Shown: piece after piece, positions 1 to 4,945 of the stretch
Position numbering within the stretch: position 1 is the stretch's first letter
Layout: the number at the start of each line of letters is the position of its first letter
NCBI GenBank assembly: GCA_023435265.1
Contig: JAEYRZ010000088.1
Coordinates: 1 to 9,909, forward strand
Source: Pseudomonadota bacterium
Lineage (GTDB): Bacteria; Desulfobacterota; Desulfobacteria; Desulfobacterales; Desulfosarcinaceae
DNA length: 9,909 nt
Reading direction: 5' to 3'
The notes under the pieces: generated by a model
Told to the model about the DNA's origin: nothing
The model's database searches: none
What the model saw: the letters and a program-made list of their open reading frames with translations, nothing else
Translations under genes and position numbers: made by a program

Positions 1-621
1 CTCTGCGAACGGGCCGCCGAAACGGCGGTCGAACCACTGACGCAGATGGGCATGTACCTCCTGAGCCTGGTCCGTGGTCGCCGTTTTGCCGGTGCCGATG
101 GCCCAAACCGGTTCGTAGGCCACGATCAAGGGCTGCAGTTCTTTTAAAACAAAATCCTCTAAACCGTTTTCGACTTGTTTGTCAAGCACTGAAAACGTTT
201 CGCCGGCTTCGCGCTGAGCTTCGGACTCGCCGATGCAGAAGACCGGGATCAGTCCGTTCGAAAGCGCCGAACGCAGCTTGCGGTTCACGCTCTGGTCGGT
301 TTCACCGAAATACTGGCGCCGCTCGGAGTGCCCCAGGATGACATACCGGCACCCGGCCGCTTTGAGCATGTTCGGCGCGATTTCGCCGGTAAAGGCGCCT
401 TCGCTTTCCCAGTGCATGTTCTGAGCGCCCAGGGCGATCGGCGTGCCTTCGACCTCGGCCGCCACCTGGGCCAGCGCCGTGAATGGCGGGGCGATCATGA
501 TCTCGACGTCGCGGACGTCCGCCACAAGGGGCTTTAGGGCCCGGACCATCTCGATGGCCTGGGAGCCCGTCTTGTACATTTTCCAGTTGCCGGCAATCAG
601 CGGCCGCCGGGGCGTATTCAT
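1..621 (-). CDS. tpiA: Triosephosphate isomerase (3' end outside window)
   Basis: This enzyme interconverts dihydroxyacetone phosphate and glyceraldehyde 3-phosphate in cytoplasmic glycolysis and gluconeogenesis. Translating the minus strand from ATG at 619-621 gives MNTPRRPLIAGNWKMYKTG and then 207 open codons to the window edge. All the TIM signatures are present: Asn12 and Lys14 in NWKM, the catalytic base motif GHSERR with His98, and YEPVWAIGTGK with catalytic Glu170 and the start of flexible loop 6. The family is usually about 250 residues, so roughly the last 45 are missing because of the window boundary, not because of a mutation. A Shine-Dalgarno AGAGGAG at 629-635 supports the start. 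It lies 88 nt downstream of gap and is probably co-transcribed with it, although a hairpin lies between them. Confidence 0.96.
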   Translation of the reverse strand, partial: MNTPRRPLIAGNWKMYKTGSQAIEMVRALKPLVADVRDVEIMIAPPFTALAQVAAEVEGTPIALGAQNMHWESEGAFTGEIAPNMLKAAGCRYVILGHSERRQYFGETDQSVNRKLRSALSNGLIPVFCIGESEAQREAGETFSVLDKQVENGLEDFVLKELQPLIVAYEPVWAIGTGKTATTDQAQEVHAHLRQWFDRRFGGPFAE

Positions 622-654
622 TTTCGCGCTCCTCTGTTTGACGGGTGAGAAAAA

Positions 655-703
655 GGCGGCGTCAGGCGGAGAACACCATCCGCCGCCCGTTGCCTTCCAA
701 CGG
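655..703 (-). terminator. Hairpins between gap and tpiA, possible attenuator
   Basis: Read on the minus strand, CCGTTG/CAACGG (687-703, 5-nt loop) is followed by GGCGGC at 682-687, which can pair with GCCGCC at 655-660. Five U residues come directly after (650-654). An alternative stem, 665-670 with 679-684, uses part of the same arm, so the two structures exclude each other. The layout resembles a weak intrinsic terminator or attenuator, or a processing/stability hairpin between gap and tpiA. The 21-nt loop of the terminator form makes strong termination uncertain. Confidence 0.4.
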
Positions 704-709
704 CCCGGA

Positions 710-1714
710 TCAGAGGGAGCCGCCGATCATCGCCGCAAGATCGACCATGCGGTGGGAGTAGCCGGATTCGTTGTCGTACCAGGAGAGTACTTTGACCAGA
801 TTGTTGATTACATAAGTATTTTCGGCATCGACGATCGAAGAGAGCGTGCTGCCGTTGAAATCGGTGGAAACCAGGGGTGCGTCGCAGTAGCCCAGGTATC
901 CGGAAAGCTGGCCTTCGGCGGCGCTTTTCAGCGCGGCATTGACGTCCGAAACGGTGACGCCGCTCTTTTGCACCGTGACCACCACGTCCACCAGGGAGAC
1001 ATTGGGCGTCGGCACCCGGATCGCCAGGCCGTTGAGTTTGCCGGCCAGTTCGGGCAGCACCAGAGAGACGGCTCTCGCCGCGCCTGTGGTGGTGGGAATC
1101 ATAGACAATGCCGCGGCGCGTGCGCGGCGCAGGTCCTTATGCGGAAAGTCGAGCAGGCGCTGATCACCGGTGTAGGAGTGAATGGTGGTCATCAGGCCGC
1201 TTTCGATGCCGAAACGCTCCAGCAGCACCTTGGCCACCGGCGCCAGGCAGTTGGTGGTGCACGAGGCGTTCGAGATGACGTGATGCTGTTTGGGATTGTA
1301 CTGGGTGTGGTTGACCCCCATCACGATGGTGATATCCGGTTCTTTGGCCGGTGCGGAGATGATGACTTTGCGCGCCCCGGCGGTCAGGTGCTTGGCGGCG
1401 GCTGCGCGATCCCGGAACAGGCCGGTGCATTCCATGGCGATGTCGACGTTCAGATCGCCCCAGGGCAGCTGGGCCGGGTCCTTGACGGCGGTATAGGCGA
1501 TCAGGCGGTCGTCCACCCGGAGGGCGTTGTCTTCGGCGCGTATGGTGTTGTCCAGGCGCCCGTGAACCGAATCGTAGGTCAGAAGGTGCGCCATGGTGGC
1601 GGCGTCGGTCAGGTCGTTGATGGCCACCACCTCCACCTCGGGATGCTTGAGTGCCGCCCGGAAGACCATCCGGCCGATCCGGCCGAACCCGTTGATCGCG
1701 ATTTTAATGCTCAT
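710..1714 (-). CDS. gap: Type I glyceraldehyde-3-phosphate dehydrogenase
   Basis: This is the NAD-dependent, phosphorylating GAPDH of glycolysis, converting glyceraldehyde 3-phosphate to 1,3-bisphosphoglycerate in the cytoplasm. The 334-residue length is normal for the family. The N-terminal Rossmann motif INGFGRIGR is at 7-15. Asp34 in the IND motif is the residue that usually binds the adenosine ribose of NAD and disfavours NADP. The active-site loop SNASCTTNCLAP carries catalytic Cys152, with partner His179, and the family motif WYDNESGYS is near the C terminus. ATG at 1712-1714 is preceded by a strong Shine-Dalgarno AAGGAGGC (1718-1725), better than those of its neighbours and consistent with high expression. 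It lies 165 nt after the EIIA gene and 88 nt before tpiA. No pgk lies between gap and tpiA. Confidence 0.97.
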   Translation of the reverse strand: MSIKIAINGFGRIGRMVFRAALKHPEVEVVAINDLTDAATMAHLLTYDSVHGRLDNTIRAEDNALRVDDRLIAYTAVKDPAQLPWGDLNVDIAMECTGLFRDRAAAAKHLTAGARKVIISAPAKEPDITIVMGVNHTQYNPKQHHVISNASCTTNCLAPVAKVLLERFGIESGLMTTIHSYTGDQRLLDFPHKDLRRARAAALSMIPTTTGAARAVSLVLPELAGKLNGLAIRVPTPNVSLVDVVVTVQKSGVTVSDVNAALKSAAEGQLSGYLGYCDAPLVSTDFNGSTLSSIVDAENTYVINNLVKVLSWYDNESGYSHRMVDLAAMIGGSL

Positions 1715-1879
1715 TTTGCCTCCTTGAATTAAATGGTCTGCATGCGGCGGGACGCCGCCGGCGTTTTCCTCTTACAGCGGGAACACCGAACGGGCCGCAA
1801 CGCGGCCCCCGTCAGCGGTCTCATCGGGAAGCGTTGGATCGGGAGGAACTCGTGATACGCTGGCGTCTCTTTCCCGCCG
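1715..1879 (-). other. EIIA-gap intergenic region with two hairpins
   Basis: This 165-nt spacer holds two compact inverted repeats. GGGCCGC/GCGGCCC (1792-1808) has 7 perfect base pairs and a 3-nt loop. CGGCGG/CCGCCG (1745-1760) has 6 base pairs and a 4-nt loop. Neither is followed by a U run in the direction of transcription, so they look like mRNA structure or processing hairpins rather than intrinsic terminators. The gap ribosome binding site lies at 1718-1725. I found no convincing promoter here; a TTGCGG/TGTAAG pair with an 18-nt spacer is too weak to call. Confidence 0.4.
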
Positions 1880-2302
1880 CTATTTTGCGGTACCGCGTTT
1901 GTTGCCTTTCAAAATGCCGCTGGCCAGTGAAATGCTTTTTTTGCCGAACGATTCGAGATATTCAGCCAGCTCGGTCAAGTCTTTCTCCGGGCGCATGCCG
2001 ACGGCTTTGATCAGGATGGGCAGGTTGACGCCGCTGATCACTTCGATGCGGCCCTCTTCCAAGAACGAGTAGCTCAGATTGGACGGCGTGCCGCCGAACA
2101 TATCCGTAAGGATCAGTACGCCCTGGCGGTGATTGACCGCCTTGATGCCGTCTTCTATTTTCTTGCGCAGATCGGCGGCGTTTTCCCGGATATCGATCGA
2201 AACCGCGGCGAGTGCCTCCGGCTTTTCTCCCAGAATGAACTCTGCGCAATCGATCAGTGCGCTTCCCAATTGCCGATGCGTAACCACCAAAATTCCAATC
2301 AT
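1880..2302 (-). CDS. PTS mannose-family EIIA domain protein (stand-alone)
   Basis: This is a single-domain EIIA of the mannose/fructose/sorbose PTS family (PF03610 type), 140 residues long. It would accept a phosphoryl group from HPr on a histidine. It begins MIGILVVTHRQLGSAL, with His9 where the active-site histidine of ManX-type EIIA lies. It continues through the hallmark TDMFGGTPSN (66-75) and SGVNLPILIKAV. No EIIB, EIIC or EIID domain is attached or adjacent, so a regulatory role is more likely than sugar transport; that is inference. The frame stays open upstream to 2422, but those 40 codons run into a palindromic repeat and add nothing to the fold, so ATG at 2300-2302 is the likely start. 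There is no good Shine-Dalgarno; a promoter lies immediately upstream. ptsH and ptsI, often neighbours of this gene, are absent. Confidence 0.9.
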   Translation of the reverse strand: MIGILVVTHRQLGSALIDCAEFILGEKPEALAAVSIDIRENAADLRKKIEDGIKAVNHRQGVLILTDMFGGTPSNLSYSFLEEGRIEVISGVNLPILIKAVGMRPEKDLTELAEYLESFGKKSISLASGILKGNKRGTAK

Positions 2303-2306
2303 GTCT

Positions 2307-2335
2307 ATTATGATATCCCTATGGGGTGATGTCAA
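2307..2335 (-). promoter_or_regulatory. Sigma-70-type promoter for the EIIA gene
   Basis: On the minus strand a perfect -35 box TTGACA (2330-2335) is followed by a 17-nt spacer and a -10 box CATAAT (2307-2312), 5 of 6 to consensus. Only 4 nt separate the -10 box from the ATG at 2300-2302. A start site 6-8 nt beyond the box would therefore fall on or next to the start codon and give a leaderless mRNA. That fits the lack of a well-placed Shine-Dalgarno. The match is visible; activity is inferred. Confidence 0.6.
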
Positions 2336-2340
2336 AAACG

Positions 2341-2464
2341 ACGGCGCCGGAAAAAGTCCAATCTCTGCGTTGCGCTTCATCCCGTTGTCCCTGCGGCGTA
2401 CCTTGGGTACACCTCGGAACACGGGATTTGCGGCGCCTCGATCTTGAACTTCTTACGGCGCCGT
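2341..2464. repeat. 124-bp imperfect inverted repeat (interspersed palindrome type)
   Basis: The outer arms ACGGCGCCG (2341-2349) and CGGCGCCGT (2456-2464) are perfect reverse complements. The next ten positions inward match at 8 of 10. The middle is less well paired but regains ATCCCGT against ACGGGAT with a one-base shift. The centre closes as GTACC (2398-2402) with GGTAC (2406-2410) around a 3-nt loop. The element looks like the long palindromic repeats with a GGCGTAC-type centre that I recall from sulfate-reducing Desulfobacterota genomes. That match is from memory; other copies cannot be seen in this window. It ends 5 bp upstream of the EIIA -35 box. Confidence 0.7.
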
Positions 2465-2537
2465 CGGCCCGGAGACTTTTTACGGACTCATCAAAAATCA
2501 TGGTCGCGCTTATCAGGCCTTTAAAAACTTCGCCTCA

Positions 2538-2562
2538 AGCCGTGATTCCGTTCCGCACGGCT
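2538..2562. repeat. Small 7-bp hairpin
   Basis: AGCCGTG (2538-2544) and CACGGCT (2556-2562) are perfect reverse complements around an 11-nt loop. No T run follows closely on either strand. Its role is unknown; it lies in the gene-free region between rapZ and the palindromic repeat. Confidence 0.35.
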
Positions 2563-2656
2563 ACAAACGCCCACCTTCCGGCGTGGTTGTACGGCGATTT
2601 GGAATCCGCGCGCCCTGCCTGACAAATCGATGCTCGCTTTCAACAGCCTTATATCA

Positions 2657-2668
2657 CCGAACGTTCGG
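2657..2668. repeat. Perfect 12-bp palindrome CCGAACGTTCGG
   Basis: CCGAACGTTCGG is fully self-complementary. It lies in non-coding DNA about 80 nt downstream of rapZ and 320 nt upstream of the EIIA promoter. A dyad of this size could bind a dimeric regulator, but it is far from the promoter and only one copy is visible, so function is open. Confidence 0.35.
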
Positions 2669-2699
2669 GTTAGAAATTACTTTTGCGCAGCGGCAATTC

Positions 2700-2741
2700 A
2701 AAAAATGGAAGGCGCCGCACCGAAGCTGCAGTTCGGGCGGC
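2700..2741 (-). terminator. Possible intrinsic terminator after rapZ
   Basis: Eight nucleotides past the rapZ stop, the minus-strand transcript can pair GCCGC-CCGAA (2732-2741) with TTCGG-GCGGC (2714-2724) around a 7-nt loop, with one bulged base. Six U residues follow at 2700-2705, but 8 nt separate the stem from the U run, which is longer than in a canonical terminator. Together with the gene-free region downstream it suggests, but does not prove, the end of the rpoN-ptsN-rapZ transcript. Confidence 0.4.
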
Positions 2742-2749
2742 CGGCACCT

Positions 2750-3616
2750 TTATTGATGGCGGATATCGCGATGAACCAGCCGCACGGTCGGCTGTGTGCG
2801 GCTGATGTGCTCGTAGATCCGCTTGGCGATGACCACGGAACGGTGGCGGCCGCCCGTGCATCCGACGGCCAGCGTCAGGTATGCCTTGCCTTCTTTCTGG
2901 TACAAAGGGATCAGGAAGTCCAAGAGCTCCTGGTATTTTGTTAAAAATGGCTTCAGTTGCGGATCGTTGTGAACGTAGGCCTGGATTTCGGTTGATTCGC
3001 CGTCCAGATCCTTCAGCTCGGGAACGAAGTAGGGATTCGAGAGGAAGCGCACGTCCAGGATCATGTCGACCCCGGGCGGCGTGCCGTATTTGAATCCGAA
3101 GGAGACGACATTGATGGCCATGCCGCTGATGGCCGTATATTTCTGTGCGATGTTCTGGACGGCGTACTTGAGTTCGTGGACGCTGAAATGCGAGGTGTCG
3201 ATAATGTGATCGGCATGGTTCCGCAGGCTTTGCAGTTGTATCTTTTCAGCCCGGATGGCCTCGACCAGGCTGCCGCCCCGCGCCAGCGGGTGGTGCCTCC
3301 GGGTTTGGGTGTATCGGCGCAGCAGGGTTTGTTCATCGGCTTCCAGGAAAACGATGTGCAGCTGGTAGGCTTTTGCCGTCAGCGTCCTGCACAAGGGTTC
3401 GATGCCATCCAGGAAGCGGGGGTCGCGCAGATCCATGACGAACGCCCAGCCGGCGATCGGCTGGGCGGGATCGGCCTGATCCAGAAAGTGGACGGTCAGG
3501 CCGGCCGGCATGTTGTCGATGCAGTAAAACCCGGTATCTTCGAACGTATCAAGCGCCGTTCTTTTTCCGGAGCCCGAAAAACCGGTGACGATGATGATCG
3601 TGCGGGGCCGAGACAA
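2750..3616 (-). CDS. rapZ: RapZ family nucleotide- and RNA-binding protein
   Basis: RapZ proteins join an N-terminal P-loop domain to a C-terminal RNA-binding domain. In E. coli RapZ directs GlmZ sRNA to RNase E; the role in this lineage is unknown. From TTG at 3614-3616 the protein is 288 residues (E. coli 284). The P loop GFSGSGKR is at 12-19, with Arg19 where Ser or Thr is usual. FVMDLRDP (59-66), FGFKYGTP (173-180), DVRFLSNPYF (188-197) and GCTGGRHRSV (252-261) are clear family motifs. I chose the TTG because AAGGAG (3623-3628) lies 6 nt before it and the N terminus MSRPRTIIIVTG fits the family. A longer frame from TTG at 3698-3700 adds 28 unconserved residues. It follows ptsN by 90 nt, as in the E. 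coli rpoN operon. Confidence 0.93.
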   Translation of the reverse strand: MSRPRTIIIVTGFSGSGKRTALDTFEDTGFYCIDNMPAGLTVHFLDQADPAQPIAGWAFVMDLRDPRFLDGIEPLCRTLTAKAYQLHIVFLEADEQTLLRRYTQTRRHHPLARGGSLVEAIRAEKIQLQSLRNHADHIIDTSHFSVHELKYAVQNIAQKYTAISGMAINVVSFGFKYGTPPGVDMILDVRFLSNPYFVPELKDLDGESTEIQAYVHNDPQLKPFLTKYQELLDFLIPLYQKEGKAYLTLAVGCTGGRHRSVVIAKRIYEHISRTQPTVRLVHRDIRHQ

Positions 3617-3622
3617 TCGATG

Positions 3623-3628
3623 CTCCTT
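3623..3628 (-). promoter_or_regulatory. Ribosome binding site deciding the rapZ start
   Basis: AAGGAG on the minus strand lies 6 nt before the TTG at 3614-3616. It is much stronger than anything upstream of the alternative TTG at 3698-3700, so it places the rapZ start at 3616. Confidence 0.7.
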
Positions 3629-3652
3629 CACCTCGTGCAGGCCGGAGGTTTG

Positions 3653-3679
3653 GATGGGGTCAGGCGGGGATACCCCATC
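3653..3679 (-). repeat. 8-bp hairpin in the ptsN-rapZ spacer
   Basis: GATGGGGT (3653-3660) and ACCCCATC (3672-3679) form a perfect 8-bp stem with an 11-nt loop, about 25 nt upstream of the rapZ ribosome binding site. No U run follows. It would fold in the mRNA between ptsN and rapZ and could influence processing or rapZ translation; this is inference. Confidence 0.45.
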
Positions 3680-3706
3680 ATCCGGCAGGGGACGGCGCAA
3701 TCACCA

Positions 3707-4165
3707 TCAGAATTCTTCGTCTTCTTCACGGATTGCCTCGATGACCGCATCGGCGTCGGCGGCGCGCATCAACCGGTTCTTCAGATCCTCGTTCTTGAGC
3801 ATGCGGGAAATGCGCGCCAGCAGTTTCAGGTGCATACCGGCGGAGCTTTCGGGCGTGAGCAGCAGGAAGAAGAGATGCGTGGGACGTCCGTCCATGGATT
3901 CGAAATCGACGCCGCTGCGGCTGATGCCGAATCCGAGGACCAGCCCGGGCATATGCTTCAGCTTTCCGTGCGGAATGCCGATGCCGCCGCCGATTCCCGT
4001 GCTGCCCAGCCGTTCGCGTTCCATTAACACTTTGACCAATTCGTTCTGGCCGGCGCCGGCCGTTCTGGCCACCGGAGCGGCCAATTCTTCCAAAATGCCC
4101 TTCTTGTCTCGGGCTTTGAGGTCTACGTTGATATTTTCCTTCGGAAGTACATCCAGAATTTTCAT
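3707..4165 (-). CDS. ptsN: Nitrogen-type PTS EIIA protein (EIIA-Ntr)
   Basis: This cytoplasmic phosphocarrier belongs to the nitrogen-related PTS. In other proteobacteria it takes a phosphoryl group from NPr/HPr and regulates potassium transport, nitrogen and carbon responses by protein contact rather than sugar uptake. It is 152 residues of the EIIA fructose/Ntr fold (PTS_EIIA type 2). The signature LGSTGIGGGIGIPHGK ends at the active-site His66, and FFLLLTPESSAGMHLKLLARIS matches the second conserved block. The C terminus is acidic. ATG at 4163-4165 has a GGGTGAGG-like purine stretch only 1 nt upstream, which is poor spacing. It lies 147 nt after hpf and 90 nt before rapZ, the classical rpoN-hpf-ptsN-rapZ order. 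With the EIIA gene at 1880-2302 the window encodes two unrelated EIIA folds. Confidence 0.95.
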   Translation of the reverse strand: MKILDVLPKENINVDLKARDKKGILEELAAPVARTAGAGQNELVKVLMERERLGSTGIGGGIGIPHGKLKHMPGLVLGFGISRSGVDFESMDGRPTHLFFLLLTPESSAGMHLKLLARISRMLKNEDLKNRLMRAADADAVIEAIREEDEEF

Positions 4166-4312
4166 GCCTCACCCAATCGGAACCGGCCACCACCCCCCAA
4201 GGGGTTCATTTCTTTTCGGCATCGCAGATCAGGGGGGGGCGGTGGCACGTCCCCGATCGTAAGCCATCCCGCCGATGCGGGATCGATCAGCTTCAGTGAG
4301 ATATACCGGTGC
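4166..4312 (-). other. hpf-ptsN spacer with tight hairpin and G8 run
   Basis: The spacer contains ATCCCGC/GCGGGAT (4266-4283), a perfect 7-bp stem with a 4-nt loop, not followed by U residues. It also holds a run of eight G on the plus strand (4232-4239) and a CCCCCC-AA-GGGG stretch near 4192-4204. The hairpin probably acts at the mRNA level, for example as a processing or 3' protection element for hpf. No clear promoter was found. Confidence 0.4.
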
Positions 4313-4837
4313 TCACGGGTTGGGTTGAATCAGTCCGTAATTGCCGTCTTTGCGCTTATATACTACATTGACCTGGTCCGAGCGCGCATTGGTGAAAACC
4401 AGGAAATTGCTGTTCACCAGGTCCAGCTGCATGATCGCCTCATCCACATCCATGGGCTTGTATTCAATCGTCTTGATCATCACGCGGCTTTCGCCTTCGT
4501 CGAGGGCGCCGGCGTCGGGCTCGCTGGATACCGTTTTGGCCTTGCCGGTCCTTCTTTCGCGCACCTTCTGCTTGCTCTTTTTGATCTGCTTTTCGAGTTT
4601 GTCCAGAACGATATCGATGGCCGAATACATGTCTTCGGTCTCTTCCTTGCCGTTGATGCTCATGCGGTCGCCGATGATATTGATTTCGGCGATGTGCCTG
4701 AATTTTTCGACGGCCAGGACAACGCTGGCTTCCGCCGGGTTGAGCAGGTATTTATCGAAGCGGTTCAACTTTTCACTGACATAGGATTTCAAGCGGTCGG
4801 AGGGATCAAGGTTCTTGAAGGTCACCGATGTCTGCAT
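4313..4837 (-). CDS. hpf: Long-form ribosome hibernation promoting factor
   Basis: Long HPF binds the small ribosomal subunit in slow growth and dimerises 70S ribosomes into inactive 100S particles. From ATG at 4835-4837 the protein is 174 residues. The N-terminal S30AE/RaiA-like domain (about 1-97) starts MQTSVTFKNLDPSDRLKSYV and ends in a basic helix. A charged linker follows. The C-terminal dimerisation domain (about 118-172) contains TIEYKPMDVDEAIMQLDL and FLVFTNARSDQVNVVYKRKDG, typical of the long form and absent from the short enterobacterial HPF. An upstream ATG at 4906 would add 23 residues with no family counterpart. The chosen start has a strong Shine-Dalgarno AAAGGAGG (4846-4853) with 8-nt spacing. 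It lies 108 nt after rpoN, with a possible promoter of its own. Confidence 0.95.
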   Translation of the reverse strand: MQTSVTFKNLDPSDRLKSYVSEKLNRFDKYLLNPAEASVVLAVEKFRHIAEINIIGDRMSINGKEETEDMYSAIDIVLDKLEKQIKKSKQKVRERRTGKAKTVSSEPDAGALDEGESRVMIKTIEYKPMDVDEAIMQLDLVNSNFLVFTNARSDQVNVVYKRKDGNYGLIQPNP

Positions 4838-4901
4838 AGACGAGGCCTCCTTTGAGTGGGTTCCGGTGAAAAAGGCGGATCTGTTCCTATATCGCCGATT
4901 T

Positions 4902-4929
4902 ACCATAACACCAGATGCTCTGAATGCAA
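4902..4929 (-). promoter_or_regulatory. Possible sigma-70 promoter for hpf
   Basis: On the minus strand, TTGCAT (4924-4929) and TATGGT (4902-4907) are separated by 16 nt, with an extended -10 TG dinucleotide before TATGGT. The boxes match consensus at 3 of 6 and 4 of 6, so this is a weak candidate. Its place in the rpoN-hpf spacer is sensible because HPF is usually induced independently of its neighbours. Confidence 0.3.
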
Positions 4930-4945
4930 GCGATCTTGCTTCGGC

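Larger units (their letters stand above)
2303..2749. other. 447-nt gene-free region between rapZ and the EIIA gene
   Basis: No convincing coding frame crosses this stretch; short open frames on either strand lack ribosome sites and family resemblance. From the rapZ side it holds a terminator-like hairpin (2714-2741), a perfect 12-bp palindrome (2657-2668), a 7-bp hairpin (2538-2562), copies of a short GACTTTTTACGG-like motif, a 124-bp imperfect inverted repeat (2341-2464) and the EIIA promoter (2307-2335). It is the longest non-coding interval in the window and the most likely boundary between transcription units. Confidence 0.7.

Noticed and set aside
443..1732. 429-codon plus-strand open frame over gap and part of tpiA
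   Set aside because: It is antisense to two unambiguous genes, has no family resemblance, and is explained by GC-rich codon use of the opposite strand.
1745..1770. GC hairpin followed by TTTT on the plus strand, terminator-like
   Set aside because: No plus-strand gene ends here, and in the transcribed minus direction no U run follows the stem.
2303..2422. N-terminal extension of the EIIA frame to 2422
   Set aside because: The extra 40 codons run into the palindromic repeat and precede a complete EIIA fold beginning at MIGILVVTH.
4243..4260. TGGCACG resembling a sigma-54 -24 element on the plus strand
   Set aside because: The -12 TTGC element is missing at the right distance and no plus-strand gene lies downstream.
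4838..4906. N-terminal extension of hpf to ATG at 4906
   Set aside because: The internal ATG at 4837 has a strong Shine-Dalgarno and the correct family N terminus; the extension includes the Shine-Dalgarno itself.
4926..4939. GCAAG/CTTGC hairpin after rpoN
   Set aside because: Only 5 bp with no U run in the transcribed direction; too weak to call a terminator.
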